Positions 1-9,869 are shown, counted from the stretch's first letter. The stretch: DNA of 64,000 bases from Dethiosulfatarculus sandiegensis (GCF_000931935.2 NZ_AZAC01000078.1:124001-188000), one strand, 5' to 3'. Made by a program: numbers and translations. Notes: a model not told the origin generated them from the sequence alone.

Positions 1-87
1 ATGGGCCAAGGTCTCAACTTGACGTAAAGGCTCAGTGCGTGTAGTCCTTGAGCTTGGACAAATTCACCAGGCAAAGGAGTTTTAAAA

Positions 88-1182
88 GTGATTCGCACCT
101 TGATGGGCGGCCTCAAGGCCGGAGTCAAAGAACCGCTGTTGGCCTCCAAGAGGCGGCAAAGGCAACTGGTTCGCCCTTCCTTTATAGACTATGCGGTCAC
201 CTGGCTGTGCAATGCCCGGTGTGTTATGTGCGACACCTGGAAACTCTGCCAGGAAGATCCCAAGGCGGGTAAAGATGAAATGACCCCGGCCGAGCTGGAC
301 GGCATCCTGACCAGGGATGCCGAATTTCTCTCCGAGATACGCAAAATAGGCCTCACCGGCGGGGAGCCCTTTCTGCGGGAAGACCTGGTTGACCTGGTTG
401 AGGTCTTGGTAAGGCACTTTCCCAAGGCCCGCATCTCTTTGGTCTGCAACGGGCTTTTACACAAACGCATAGTTAAAAAACTGCCGGATCTAAGAAGGGT
501 CTGCCCGGATCTGGTCTTCAGCGTTTCCTTGGACGGCATGGAAGGGGTGCATGACAAGGTGCGCGGCATACCCGGCGCTTTCGACAAGGCGCTTGGCACC
601 ATAAAGGCCGCCTTGGAGGCCGGTTTCACAGTAACCAGCGGCATGACCATAAGCGAACTGAACTACGACCAGATTAAGCCCGTTTCCGAGATGCTCTCCT
701 CTTTGGGGGTTGATTTTTCCTGCAATCTCATGGAAGCCGGAGTGAACTTCAACACCGGCGGCCAGGCCCCTCCCCTGCCTCCGGAACAGGCCCGGGTGGT
801 GGCCAGGGACCTGGAACAATTTGGGCACCACTATTACATGGACCATGTCAGGGAGCAGCTCGGCGGCGCCAAACGCACCCTGCCCTGCTTCTCGGGTTTT
901 ACCAGCTATTTTCTGCAGCCCTACGGCGATGTGGCCATCTGCAATATAATCGGAAACTCCCTGGGCAATTTGAGGGAACAGAGCTTCCGCACCCTGGCTG
1001 ACAGTGAGTCGGCCTGGCAGGCCCGGGAAAAACTCGCCAACTGCACCTGCTGGTCCCAATGCGAAGTCAAGAACTCCGCCTCGGTCTGCCCCAGCCATGT
1101 ACTGCGCTGGTTGTTGAAAAGCCCCAACAAGGGACGCATTGTCAAACATTATGCAGGCAAGGCCGGCATCCTGCCCCAATAG
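88..1182 (+). CDS. Radical SAM protein with C-terminal SPASM-like cysteine cluster
   Basis: 364 residues from a GTG start, with AAGGAG at 74-79 eight bases upstream. The radical SAM motif C-x3-C-x2-C is at Cys41, Cys45 and Cys48 (CNARCVMC), where it would hold the 4Fe-4S cluster that cleaves S-adenosylmethionine. A TGGEPFLRED stretch follows. The C-terminal third has more cysteines (CFSGF, AICN, CTCWSQC, VCPSH), as in SPASM domains that bind auxiliary clusters. Substrate unknown. It lies just before membrane glycosyltransferase genes, and a second SPASM protein sits at the other end of the window inside a polysaccharide cluster, so a role in glycan or peptide modification is possible; this is inference. 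A perfect terminator follows the stop. Confidence 0.88.
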   Translation: MIRTLMGGLKAGVKEPLLASKRRQRQLVRPSFIDYAVTWLCNARCVMCDTWKLCQEDPKAGKDEMTPAELDGILTRDAEFLSEIRKIGLTGGEPFLREDLVDLVEVLVRHFPKARISLVCNGLLHKRIVKKLPDLRRVCPDLVFSVSLDGMEGVHDKVRGIPGAFDKALGTIKAALEAGFTVTSGMTISELNYDQIKPVSEMLSSLGVDFSCNLMEAGVNFNTGGQAPPLPPEQARVVARDLEQFGHHYYMDHVREQLGGAKRTLPCFSGFTSYFLQPYGDVAICNIIGNSLGNLREQSFRTLADSESAWQAREKLANCTCWSQCEVKNSASVCPSHVLRWLLKSPNKGRIVKHYAGKAGILPQ

Positions 1183-1204
1183 CCTGTTTTATTAAGCCCA
1201 AAAT

Positions 1205-1247
1205 AAAAAGCACATCCCGGCCCCCACAAAGCCGGGATGTGCTTTTT
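1205..1247. terminator. Bidirectional rho-independent terminator
   Basis: A perfect 17-bp inverted repeat (1205-1221 with 1231-1247) has AAAAA on the left edge and TTTTTT on the right, around a 9-base loop. It sits 23 bases after the radical SAM stop codon and separates that gene from the glycosyltransferase pair. Confidence 0.9.
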
Positions 1248-1467
1248 TATGCCGACTGAAACAGATCAACAGCCATGTTAAAATTTCAGTCAATTCAAAC
1301 CAAACAATTTGCATGGCTTTACTTAAACCGAGTATTTTATAACAAATATGTACGGCCTTTAAAAAACAAGATAAAAGCTTAGCTTGACCCTGGCCGGACA
1401 AGACAATAAAATCGGCTTCCAATGGGTGACTAAATCATATCTGCACTACTTCTCAAGAGGAAAAGCC

Positions 1468-3693
1468 ATGTTCCAGGGTCGCACAAGCCTAAAGCAGCAC
1501 CTTGTCCTGGTGGCTGGTATCCTGCTTCTGGTCGGCCTGGCCCAGTTCATGGGGCAATACACCACTGAACTGGCCAGGGAAAAAGCGGATTCCTGGGCTC
1601 AAAAAGGGGGAAAGGGCCTTTTGGTAAGGCTTTATGACAATCCTTTTTTAACCGGTCCGGCCAAAGTCTCAACAAGGCCCAGCTGCCGTTACCTAATCCT
1701 CAGCCAGGAAGACAAGCCAGCCCAGCCCCTGCATGCCTCCTGGCGCTGGCTGGCCAATCTAAAGGCCCCCAAGAGTGGTGAATACTTAATAGATATCTTT
1801 GCCGCCGAGGCAATACGCCTTTTTATTGACGGCAAGCCGGTGATAGACCATTGGGCGGCCCGGGCGCCAAGGCACCTGAGGACCTTGGTGTGGCTCGAAA
1901 AGGGCGGGCACCTGTGGGACTTGAGAAACGTACAGTCTCCCCACCACCTGGTCTTGAGCCAAAGTTGGGCCCCGCCGGGAGCTCCCGCTTCCAGGCTGAT
2001 ACCGGATTCAGCCTTCACTCCCCTGGACAATCAAAAGGCCACAACTCAGGCCCTTTATGAGATCAACCAGGCCCAACGCCGCTGGCTTGCCCTGGCCTGG
2101 CTTTTACCCCTGGGCTGGATTTTGCTTTGGTTTGTTTTCCTGAAAAATCCCGGGGCGATTTACCAATCCCTGAAAAAGCATTGGGCAGTCAGCCTTATTC
2201 TTTTGCTGGCCGGATTTCTGCGTCTTGTCTGGGGCGATATTGTGCCGGGCGTCTCCGGAGAGAGCGCCTACTTTCTTTACAGGGCCGAATTGATCAGTCA
2301 GGGAGCGCTTCCTTTTCAGGGTATGATCGCCCGCACAGGCCCCTTTCTGGATTATCTTCTGGCCTTGCCGGTAATGGCCTTTGGCCCCTCGCCCTGGCTT
2401 TTACGGATCACCTCCGGTTTATTAAACACCCTGGCCATACTGTTTTGCTACCGGGTGTTTTTAAGGGAAACAAATAAAACCAGCGCACTTACAGCCTGCC
2501 TCTTGCTGGCCGTATTGCCGGGGGTGGTGATCTTTTCCAGAAACCCGGTGGACTACACCTCCCTGGGGCCGCTTTTGTTTTTTGTCGGGCTGGATCTCTT
2601 CTCTCTTTCCCGCAAAAAACCGCCGCTATGCATATTAGGCGGCGTTCTCTGGGGAATCGGTGTATTCAACCACTCCATTTTTGTGGTCTTTCCCGCCACT
2701 CTGGGCCTGGCGGGATTGCTGGTCAGCCGTTTCAAGGTGCTTAAGCATCCCCTTTACTGGGGCGGCGGCCTGGGCATGCTCATCGGCATTCTTCCCAGGC
2801 TCATAGAACGCATGGTCAACAACCACAGAACGCCGATGAGCTTTTTTGACCTTGGCCGCCTGAAAGAACTCGGCGGATTCACGGATATTCTTTTGCGCAC
2901 CATAGACGGCCAGATAATCTACCAGCTCTATACCGGCGAATATGCCTGGGCTGTCTTTGGCATAATCCCCCTGGCCCTTTTGGCGGCCTACCTTGTGCTC
3001 GGTTGGGGATATTTCAAAAAAAGAGACAATGAGTCCTGGATTGACGCAGTGCTTTGCCTTGCCATAATCATCTTTATCCTGATGGCCCCTATCGGCGCGC
3101 CCACAGCCAACCCGCGCTATTTTGCCTATTGCGTTATACTGGCCGGGCTGGTTATGGCCAGGGGGTGGAGCCGCTCCCTTTGCTGGACCCAAGGCAACTC
3201 CCAAAAGGCCGTCAAGTCCGGGTTAGCCCTTTTCACGGTCTTCTGCCTCGCCAGCCTGGGAGTGAACTATTTTTATACTCATTTGAAGAGCGGCGGACAC
3301 ACCCTGCCCTGGAAAAACCGCCTTTTGGACCATGTGTCCGACGCCTGGATGAATCATGGGCTGATGGCCGATTTCCTGGAGAAAAAAGGCTACCCCGTAG
3401 TGGCCACGGCAGACCGTTGGCACCATACCCTGAACCTGGCCCTGAACCTATATCAAAAAAAGCCCCTTAAATTCATGGCCACACCGATCGAATCCCGCTC
3501 GGCCACGGAAAGGGCTGCGGTTTTTTACAACAGCCCGGAGGGCATAGCCACCATGAAGCGTTATTTAAGGGGCAACCCCAAAAAGACCTTTAAGAGGGTG
3601 AAACTGCCTGATTACCTGGCCTCGAAATACATCCTGCTTGAACGCAAGGCCCCGCCGGTGCCCTATTCCCGGGCCATGGAGGAGATCAGATGA
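1468..3693 (+). CDS. GT-C type membrane glycosyltransferase with N-terminal PA14-like domain
   Basis: The ATG at 1468 is chosen because AGAGG lies at 1456-1460; an in-frame TTG at 1384 would add 28 residues without signal. The product is about 741 residues. It has one N-terminal membrane helix, then a periplasmic PA14-like beta domain (FIDGKPVIDHW), then many hydrophobic segments as in GT39/ArnT/PMT-like GT-C enzymes, which use a lipid-linked sugar donor on the outer face of the inner membrane. The segment ARTGPFLDYLLALP resembles the family's conserved loop. Its stop overlaps the next start (ATGA), so the two PA14 proteins are translationally coupled. Donor and acceptor cannot be read from sequence. 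Confidence 0.75.
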   Translation: MFQGRTSLKQHLVLVAGILLLVGLAQFMGQYTTELAREKADSWAQKGGKGLLVRLYDNPFLTGPAKVSTRPSCRYLILSQEDKPAQPLHASWRWLANLKAPKSGEYLIDIFAAEAIRLFIDGKPVIDHWAARAPRHLRTLVWLEKGGHLWDLRNVQSPHHLVLSQSWAPPGAPASRLIPDSAFTPLDNQKATTQALYEINQAQRRWLALAWLLPLGWILLWFVFLKNPGAIYQSLKKHWAVSLILLLAGFLRLVWGDIVPGVSGESAYFLYRAELISQGALPFQGMIARTGPFLDYLLALPVMAFGPSPWLLRITSGLLNTLAILFCYRVFLRETNKTSALTACLLLAVLPGVVIFSRNPVDYTSLGPLLFFVGLDLFSLSRKKPPLCILGGVLWGIGVFNHSIFVVFPATLGLAGLLVSRFKVLKHPLYWGGGLGMLIGILPRLIERMVNNHRTPMSFFDLGRLKELGGFTDILLRTIDGQIIYQLYTGEYAWAVFGIIPLALLAAYLVLGWGYFKKRDNESWIDAVLCLAIIIFILMAPIGAPTANPRYFAYCVILAGLVMARGWSRSLCWTQGNSQKAVKSGLALFTVFCLASLGVNYFYTHLKSGGHTLPWKNRLLDHVSDAWMNHGLMADFLEKKGYPVVATADRWHHTLNLALNLYQKKPLKFMATPIESRSATERAAVFYNSPEGIATMKRYLRGNPKKTFKRVKLPDYLASKYILLERKAPPVPYSRAMEEIR

Positions 3694-4643
3694 AACGCTG
3701 GGTCAAGGACTGGTGGTTTATCTGGCTCTTGGGCGCTTTTCTGGCCCTGGCCTCTCAAGTAGCCTGGCTCAAGGAGCACCGCTGGGACGGAGCATTCGTA
3801 CGCCTCACCCTGGTGCCTGTGGCCGGGGCGGTCATTTTTGGGGCCCTGGCCTGGGGTCTGGACTACCTGGCCAAAAAACTGGGGCTTTTTAAACTGAAAA
3901 GCAGGATAAACGCCCTGGGTGAATGGCTGGCTGATCTCTCATCCAAGCTTACAGGCTCAAACACCCGTTTGGGCAGGCGGGCCTGGCCGATCACTCTGCT
4001 TGTGTTACTTGTCTGCCTTGGCCTGGCAGGGGTTTACCTAAGGGTTATCCCCCAGATCGGGCAGGGCCTGGTGAAAAATTTTTTCCTGGAACATCAGGAC
4101 AAGGATGAAAAGGGGCTTACGGCTTTTAATTTCAACGGCCCGGACCGGGCAATGCCGCCGAACTGCCAGGGCCCGACAACCAAGCTTTCCTGGCCCAATG
4201 CGGAGAGCTTCCCGGGCAATCGGCGGGAGGGCTTTGAGATGAGGCTTTTGGGAGTGCTCAGCATATCCCAAAAGGGCAAATACACTTTTGGCGGCCAGGT
4301 GGATGACGGTTTCAGAATCCTGCTTGACGGCAAGCCGGTTTTAGAAGACTGGCAACAAGCCCCGGCCCATGAAAAATGGGTCACAATCCCCCTTGAACCA
4401 GGCAGTTACGCCTTTGAAGTGCACTACTTCCAGGCCAGGGGCCTGGCCAGGCTGATGCTTTACTGGCAAGCGCCGGGCCAAGCCAAAGAACCCTTGGGCC
4501 TGGCCCCACTCACAGCGCTCACCTGCCACACCCCCTTGGCTGAGCTGGACCGCCTGGAGCTTGATTACAGAATCATCCCGGAAGATCGCTCCATTTATCC
4601 CCCCTTTGGCGAAGGCAGGCGCTGGCGCCTCCTATGGTGGTAG
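3690..4643 (+). CDS. Membrane-anchored PA14-domain protein
   Basis: 317 residues, starting at an ATGA overlap with the gene before. Hydrophobic segments near residues 8-28 and 38-60, and another near 95-115, anchor it. The rest is exported and ends in a PA14 domain (TFGGQVDDGFRILLDGKPVLEDW, then a long beta-rich stretch), a fold that usually binds carbohydrate. The same motif (DGKPV-x2-x-W) occurs in the upstream glycosyltransferase, so this is probably its partner or a duplicated domain. No catalytic motif was seen. Function is inferred from domain and coupling only. Confidence 0.7.
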   Translation: MKRWVKDWWFIWLLGAFLALASQVAWLKEHRWDGAFVRLTLVPVAGAVIFGALAWGLDYLAKKLGLFKLKSRINALGEWLADLSSKLTGSNTRLGRRAWPITLLVLLVCLGLAGVYLRVIPQIGQGLVKNFFLEHQDKDEKGLTAFNFNGPDRAMPPNCQGPTTKLSWPNAESFPGNRREGFEMRLLGVLSISQKGKYTFGGQVDDGFRILLDGKPVLEDWQQAPAHEKWVTIPLEPGSYAFEVHYFQARGLARLMLYWQAPGQAKEPLGLAPLTALTCHTPLAELDRLELDYRIIPEDRSIYPPFGEGRRWRLLWW

Positions 4644-4683
4644 CTTGCCCCCAGGTCTTTGCCCGAAAAAATCCGGCCTACTT

Positions 4684-4761
4684 GACCTAAAACCCACTAC
4701 TATGACAGAATTGATCACCCTTCCAGTCCAAAATTCTTAATCTAGCTCTGACCTAAAACCC
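4684..4761. repeat. Direct repeat GACCTAAAACCC, two copies 66 bp apart
   Basis: Identical 12-base copies at 4684-4695 and 4750-4761, in the 136-base gap before the MFS gene. The second copy ends 18 bases before the start codon. They could be a regulator site or chance. Confidence 0.45.
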
Positions 4762-4779
4762 CAAAAAAAGGGGGCAGAC

Positions 4780-6054
4780 ATGGACCGCACCGACGAGTTG
4801 CAAAAGGCCTTCAGTTACAGGTGGCTTATATTCGTAATCCTCGCCCTGGCCTATTTATTTGTGTATTTTCACCGCACAAGCCTTTCCGTGGTGGCAGAGG
4901 ACCTGGTGAAGGACTTTAACAGCACAGCCAGTGTGATAGGCCTTTTAGGGTCTATTTATTTCTACTGCTACGCAGCCATGCAGCTTCCGGCCGGGCTTTT
5001 ATCCGACTCAATCGGCCCCAGAAAAACAGTTACCTTTTTCCTGCTTTTGGCCGCCGGCGGAAGTGTCCTCTTTGGCCTGGCCTCCAGCCTGGGGATGGCA
5101 TTTGGAGCCAGGGTGCTGGTGGGGTTTGGGGTCTCCATGGTCTTTATCCCCACCATGAAGATCCTCTCCCAATGGTACCGAAAAACCGAGTTCGCTTTTA
5201 TGGCCGGGCTGTTAAACGCGGTTGGCGGCATGGGTGTATTGGCGGCAACCTGGATTCTGGCCCTCATGGCGGAGGCCTGGGGGTGGCGTTATTCCTTTGA
5301 GTTGATCGGCGTTCTGACCGTGGTTATAGTGATCCTGGTCTGGCTCATTGTCAGAGATCGCCCCCAGTCAAAGGGTTGGCCCTCCATCCAGGAGCTGGAT
5401 CAGACAGAGCCGCCGGCAACGATTCCCCTGGGCCAGGGGGTCAAACGGGTTGTAAAAAACCGTTATTTCTGGCCATTGGCCATATGGTTCTTTTTTGACT
5501 GCGGGGTTTTCTTTGGTTTTGGGGCCCTTTGGAGCGGTCCTTACCTGATGCATCTGCACGGCTTTTCCCGCGCCGAATCCGGGGCTATCCTCAGCATGAC
5601 CGCCTGGGGCATGATCATCGGAAGCCCGCTTTTAGGATTTTTGTCCGACAAAATCCTAAAAAGCCGTAAAAAGGTTATCCAACTCTGTACAGCCATTTTA
5701 GTGCTCGATATCCTGGCCTTGTACCTTGGGGCAAAAGACATACCGATCCCCCTGCTCTATCTCATATTCTTTGTCTTTTCGGTCTGTTCTTCTTCCATAG
5801 TGGTGATCGGCTTCACCAGCGGCAAGGAACTGTTTCCTGTTGAAATGGCAGGGACCTCGGTCGGTACGGTCAATCTTTTTCCCTTTCTCGGCGGAGCGGT
5901 TTTCATGCCCCTTTTGGGCAAAATCTTAGATGCCCACCCCCAGGTCAGTCAGGGCGTATACTCTCCAGAGGCCTATTCCAGCCTGCTTTTGGTGCTCCTC
6001 ATCTCCTGCCTGGCCGCCCTGGGCTGCTCATTTTTGATGAAGGAGACCTATTAA
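4780..6054 (+). CDS. Major facilitator superfamily transporter
   Basis: 424 residues with about 12 membrane helices and an MFS organisation: the N-terminal segment YFHRTSLSVVAEDL, loop 2-3 GLLSDSIGPRK and the matching second-half loop GFLSDKILKSRKK. An AGGGGG ribosome site lies just upstream of the ATG. The N-terminal FHRTS-type signature resembles anion/organic-acid or hexose-phosphate type MFS porters, but the substrate cannot be assigned. It stands alone between the PA14 pair and a convergent regulator gene. Confidence 0.85.
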   Translation: MDRTDELQKAFSYRWLIFVILALAYLFVYFHRTSLSVVAEDLVKDFNSTASVIGLLGSIYFYCYAAMQLPAGLLSDSIGPRKTVTFFLLLAAGGSVLFGLASSLGMAFGARVLVGFGVSMVFIPTMKILSQWYRKTEFAFMAGLLNAVGGMGVLAATWILALMAEAWGWRYSFELIGVLTVVIVILVWLIVRDRPQSKGWPSIQELDQTEPPATIPLGQGVKRVVKNRYFWPLAIWFFFDCGVFFGFGALWSGPYLMHLHGFSRAESGAILSMTAWGMIIGSPLLGFLSDKILKSRKKVIQLCTAILVLDILALYLGAKDIPIPLLYLIFFVFSVCSSSIVVIGFTSGKELFPVEMAGTSVGTVNLFPFLGGAVFMPLLGKILDAHPQVSQGVYSPEAYSSLLLVLLISCLAALGCSFLMKETY

Positions 6055-6390
6055 AACCTGACGCCTGGGTATTCAACAATTTTTAGGGGTGGAGAAAACC
6101 GATTTGTCCTGTTCCGGCAAGGCTGTTTTTTAATCATGTGGAGAAAGCCGGGGGTAAAGGCCCGGTTTGAAACTGCCTGACGGGTGCTGGAAATCTGTAG
6201 ATGGAGGCTCTTCAGGAAAGGACGGGCGGGGCACGGCATCCGGACGTTAGCTGTGTTCATAACCGAGGAAAAGGCGGATTCACTCGAGAACAGCAGGTCA
6301 GACCGAAGCCGGCCTTGGGTACCGGCACGGCCTATGGATTCGGTCTTCCCCGCTTGGAATTGTAATATTTTCACACTAAAAACAGCCTTT
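6055..6390. other. 336-base gap between convergent genes with a nested stem-loop
   Basis: No credible gene; the minus-strand ORF across it has no family features. A 7-bp stem GACCGAA/TTCGGTC (6301-6307 with 6339-6345) encloses a second stem GCCGG/CCGGC (6308-6312 with 6322-6326). It lies just downstream of the sigma-54 regulator stop and may cap that transcript, though no T-run follows. Confidence 0.45.
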
Positions 6391-7875
6391 TTATCCATGC
6401 TCCTGTTGTGTCTTTATGTTTAATTTTTGCATTTTACGGAACAAAGTCTTCCTCGGCAGCCCCAGGGCCGTGGCTGTGCGGGAACGGTTCCAGTTATGCT
6501 TTTCAAGGGCCTGCAGAATCAGGCGACGTTCAAGCTGGGCCATGGCCTTGCGGAGGTCTCCGGCCAGGGCCGTCTCGGCAGATTCATCCATAACCATGAT
6601 CGAGGCCCCGTAATTCATAAAGTCCAGATTCCCGAAAGCCAGATAGCGTTCCAGCACATTCTGCAGCTCCCGGACATTGCCGGGCCAGTCATGTTGCAAC
6701 AAAAGGGCAAGGTCTTTACTGGGCAGCCTTTTCCCGGATTTCAGGCGCTGGTCAAGAATATGCTGGGCCAGAAAGGGGATATCTTCTTTACGTTCACGCA
6801 AAGGCGGCAAATGAATCGGGATAACATGAATTCTATAAAAAAGATCCAGACGGAACTCGCCTCTATCAACCATTCTTTGCAAGTCCCGGTTGGTTGCGGC
6901 GATCACTCGGAAATCCGCTTTCACCGGCTTGGCGCTGCCAATGGGGGTGTACTCTCCAGAACCCAGTGCCCGGAGAAGCTTCACCTGGCCGCTGGGGCCC
7001 AGCTCGCCTACTTCATCCAAAAAAAGAGTGCCGCCTTTGGCCTGAGCCATATAGCCCGTTTTATCATCAACCGCCCCGGTGAAGGACCCCTTGGTATGAC
7101 CAAAGAATTCCCGTTCAAATAATTCATCAGGTATGGCGCCGCAATTGACCGGCACAAAAGGAGAATCCCTGGTATCGCTAAGTTCGTGCACTGCCTGGGC
7201 CACCAGTTCCTTGCCTGTGCCGGTCTCGCCATAGATGACAATGCCGAACTTAGATGAAGCCGCCCGCAATATACTGTTAAAAACCTCCTGCATGGACACG
7301 CTGCGCCCAATAATATTGACCAGCCGCATTCTATAGTCGAGTGAACTTTTAAGCCTCTTATTCTCGGCTTTTAACTGATCGTGGCTTCGTTCGATCAGCT
7401 CTTCGCGCTGTTTGAACTCGGTTATATCAATGACAAAGGACAGAACTGCGGACCGCCCCCCCAATGTAATGGGTATGGGGTGGCCTTCAAACCAGAATTT
7501 GCGGCCGTTTTTGTCCACACCGGTCCATTGATAGCGGTCCTTGGCCACCCGGTCTTTTTCCAAACGACTTATCATCTTTATATGATGATGCTGCTGTTCC
7601 TGAACCAGCATTGCGCTTGCCGGGCGACCGATTATTTCGCCGGGATCGGAATAACCAAACATGTTGCAGAAGGTATGGTTTACAAACTGCAAGCAGCCGT
7701 CTTGCATGAGGCTCACCCCGGCCGGGACATGCTCGGCCAGGATGCGCAAGCCTTCCAGCTCGCAGTCCTCGACAGGGGTGACCTCTTGCCTCAGATCTTC
7801 CCGGATATCGGCATCAGGTGATTTCTCATTTAAATCTGGCATGTTAGGGCCAAATATGTAATCAATCACTGACAT
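6391..7875 (-). CDS. PAS-domain sigma-54-dependent transcriptional activator
   Basis: 494 residues from the ATG at 7875 (AGG six bases upstream); the longer frame would need a TTG overlapping the transporter gene. Order: N-terminal PAS sensor (GCLQFVNHTFCNMFGY), short coiled linker, AAA+ domain with Walker A GETGTGKE, a GSFTGA loop (GAFTGA variant, the sigma-54 contact), Walker B GGTLFLDEVGEL and FRLDLFYRI, then a Fis-type helix-turn-helix (NRSRTATALGLPRKTLFRKM). It is the last gene of the operon it most likely controls: a -24/-12 promoter lies upstream of the first gene at 12372-12387. The PAS domain probably senses substrate or redox state; that is inference. Confidence 0.92.
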   Translation of the reverse strand: MSVIDYIFGPNMPDLNEKSPDADIREDLRQEVTPVEDCELEGLRILAEHVPAGVSLMQDGCLQFVNHTFCNMFGYSDPGEIIGRPASAMLVQEQQHHHIKMISRLEKDRVAKDRYQWTGVDKNGRKFWFEGHPIPITLGGRSAVLSFVIDITEFKQREELIERSHDQLKAENKRLKSSLDYRMRLVNIIGRSVSMQEVFNSILRAASSKFGIVIYGETGTGKELVAQAVHELSDTRDSPFVPVNCGAIPDELFEREFFGHTKGSFTGAVDDKTGYMAQAKGGTLFLDEVGELGPSGQVKLLRALGSGEYTPIGSAKPVKADFRVIAATNRDLQRMVDRGEFRLDLFYRIHVIPIHLPPLRERKEDIPFLAQHILDQRLKSGKRLPSKDLALLLQHDWPGNVRELQNVLERYLAFGNLDFMNYGASIMVMDESAETALAGDLRKAMAQLERRLILQALEKHNWNRSRTATALGLPRKTLFRKMQKLNIKTQQEHG

Positions 7876-7913
7876 TTGCAACCTGTTACCTATAAAAAAC
7901 CGTAAAAAATTAC

Positions 7914-9869
7914 CTAGAAGAACACCCCAACCAGCCAAGTCGCAAGGGAGGGGAAAACGATAATCAAAGCCAGCATGAGCACCATGCAGATGAAAAAGGG
8001 TAATATACCCAAGAAGATGGTGCCCATGCTCACACCCTCGGCCACACTGGACAAGGCGAAGACATTCACCCCGATGGGGGGGGTTATCTGGCCCATCTCC
8101 ATAATGATAACCGTCAGCACTCCGAACCAGATGGGGTCAAAGCCCAGGGCTGTGATGGAAGGGAATATCGCCGGCAGGGTCAAGAGTATCATGGGGATAA
8201 CATTCATCAGGCATCCCAGGAGAACGTACAGGCCCATTACACCGGCCAGGATGACATACTTGTTGAGGCCGCTTTCGGTCACCACGCTGGCAAGATGAAA
8301 GGGCAGGCGGCTGGCGGCCATGAAATAACCCAGGATGCCGACTCCGATAAGGATCATCAAAAGTTTGCTGGTTATATATACAGTGTGTTCGCATGATTTG
8401 ACGATTCCGGCCCAGCTCAGTTTACGTCGCATCAAGGCAATGGTCAAAGCGCCCAGTACGCCGATGGCGCCACCTTCGGTGGGGCTGAATAAACCTCCCA
8501 GGATGCCGCCCAAGATCAATACGAACAAGGCCAGCATGCCGACAACGCCTTTTAAGGAGAGCAACTTTTCCTGTAAGGTGCTTTTTTCCCCTCTGGGGGC
8601 TTTCTCTGGATTACGCACAGCGATCAACCAGATCGCGAAGATAAACATCACGGCCAAGAGTAGACCGGGTATGATGCCCGCTATAAAAAGCTTGCCAACA
8701 GACTGCTCGGTGACCAGCGCATAGAAAATGAACCCTATGCTGGGGGGGATCAGGATCCCTAAGGTTCCTCCGGCAGCCAGAGAACCGCAGGCCAGGCCCA
8801 AGCTGTATTTAGCCCGCTTCATTTCGGGGAGCGCAACCGACCCCATGGTTACAGCGGTGGCCATACTGTCACCACAGACCGCGGCAAACCCGGAGCAACC
8901 CGCCACCGAAGCCATGGCCAAACCGCCGGGCAGTCTGCCCAGCCATTTTTGAGCCGTCTCAAAAAGTTCCTGGCTGATCCCCGCCTCCGAGGCCATAAGC
9001 CCCATCAGAATAAACAGCGGTGCAACCGCAAGGATGAAGCTGGCCGAGGTGGTGTAGGGGGCGATCCCCAACATATTAAGGGCGGGGATCATGTTGAAGC
9101 CCAGAACCCCCAGTCCGATATATCCCACCAATCCCATGGCGAAGCCGATCGGCATTCCCACTAGTAAAAGCACCATAAGAAACATCATGCCATAGACGCC
9201 ATACTCAAAACGACTGACACCTAAACCAAGAGCCTTGAGCCACATGGGCATGGTTATCAACAGCACCGCGCCAAGTAAGGCAATGATCATTCCCATGGCG
9301 GAATGATCTTTAAGGTTGGCGGCCATGCTTCTGAAAAGTTGCTGCAAAAGGACCAGGGCCAGAATAGCCACGCCGATTACAGCCAAGCCCAGCCCGAACC
9401 AGAGGGGAATGCTCAACATGGGTGAGTATTCAGAACTTTTTTTCATCATGGTGATCAAGGTGCGCCAGCACATAATCATGAAAAAGACCGAGGATGCGGC
9501 CAGATTAAATGTGTTCAGGCACCTTGTCAGCCAATCAGGCAATTTGCAGGTTAAAAGGTCGATATGGATGTGTCCCTCCTGCCTCTGCACATAGCCCAGA
9601 GACAGAAAAACGATCACCACCATAAAGAATTCTTCCAGCTCCACCACACCTTGTAAAGAAGCACCGATAAAAAAGCGGTTGATCACATCAAGCATGATCG
9701 GCAGAGACATAAAGCCAACTGCGGCAAGAGAGATCAGAAACATCCATTTGCCCAAAGGCAGGACAAGCTTATCCAATTTATCCGCAAGCAGGCCCAGGCG
9801 GCTGTCGGTATCGGGCTCTACCACCAATTCGCAGTTTTCAGGCATTCCAGGGGCGGCATGTTCGGTCAT
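7914..9869 (-). CDS. TRAP transporter permease, fused DctQ-DctM
   Basis: About 651 residues from the ATG at 9869 (GGTGA upstream); a GTG at 9905 is the alternative. The first roughly 170 residues after a soluble lead are a four-helix DctQ domain (LQGVVELEEFFMV, QRQEGHIHIDL). The remainder is a DctM domain with about 12 helices (MPIGFAMGLVGYIGL, GILIPPSIGFIFYALVTE, SPTEGGAIG). Such fused permeases use a sodium gradient to import organic anions delivered by a periplasmic binding protein, encoded immediately upstream. It ends 38 bases before the regulator start, so the four genes look like one transcript. Confidence 0.93.
   Translation of the reverse strand: MTEHAAPGMPENCELVVEPDTDSRLGLLADKLDKLVLPLGKWMFLISLAAVGFMSLPIMLDVINRFFIGASLQGVVELEEFFMVVIVFLSLGYVQRQEGHIHIDLLTCKLPDWLTRCLNTFNLAASSVFFMIMCWRTLITMMKKSSEYSPMLSIPLWFGLGLAVIGVAILALVLLQQLFRSMAANLKDHSAMGMIIALLGAVLLITMPMWLKALGLGVSRFEYGVYGMMFLMVLLLVGMPIGFAMGLVGYIGLGVLGFNMIPALNMLGIAPYTTSASFILAVAPLFILMGLMASEAGISQELFETAQKWLGRLPGGLAMASVAGCSGFAAVCGDSMATAVTMGSVALPEMKRAKYSLGLACGSLAAGGTLGILIPPSIGFIFYALVTEQSVGKLFIAGIIPGLLLAVMFIFAIWLIAVRNPEKAPRGEKSTLQEKLLSLKGVVGMLALFVLILGGILGGLFSPTEGGAIGVLGALTIALMRRKLSWAGIVKSCEHTVYITSKLLMILIGVGILGYFMAASRLPFHLASVVTESGLNKYVILAGVMGLYVLLGCLMNVIPMILLTLPAIFPSITALGFDPIWFGVLTVIIMEMGQITPPIGVNVFALSSVAEGVSMGTIFLGILPFFICMVLMLALIIVFPSLATWLVGVFF

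Noticed and set aside
490..1179. 229-residue antisense ORF inside the radical SAM gene
   Set aside because: Shadow frame of a clear gene on the other strand; no ribosome site or motif.
6051..6398. 115-residue minus-strand ORF in the gap after the MFS gene
   Set aside because: No ribosome site, overlaps both neighbouring coding ends, and composition is not protein-like.
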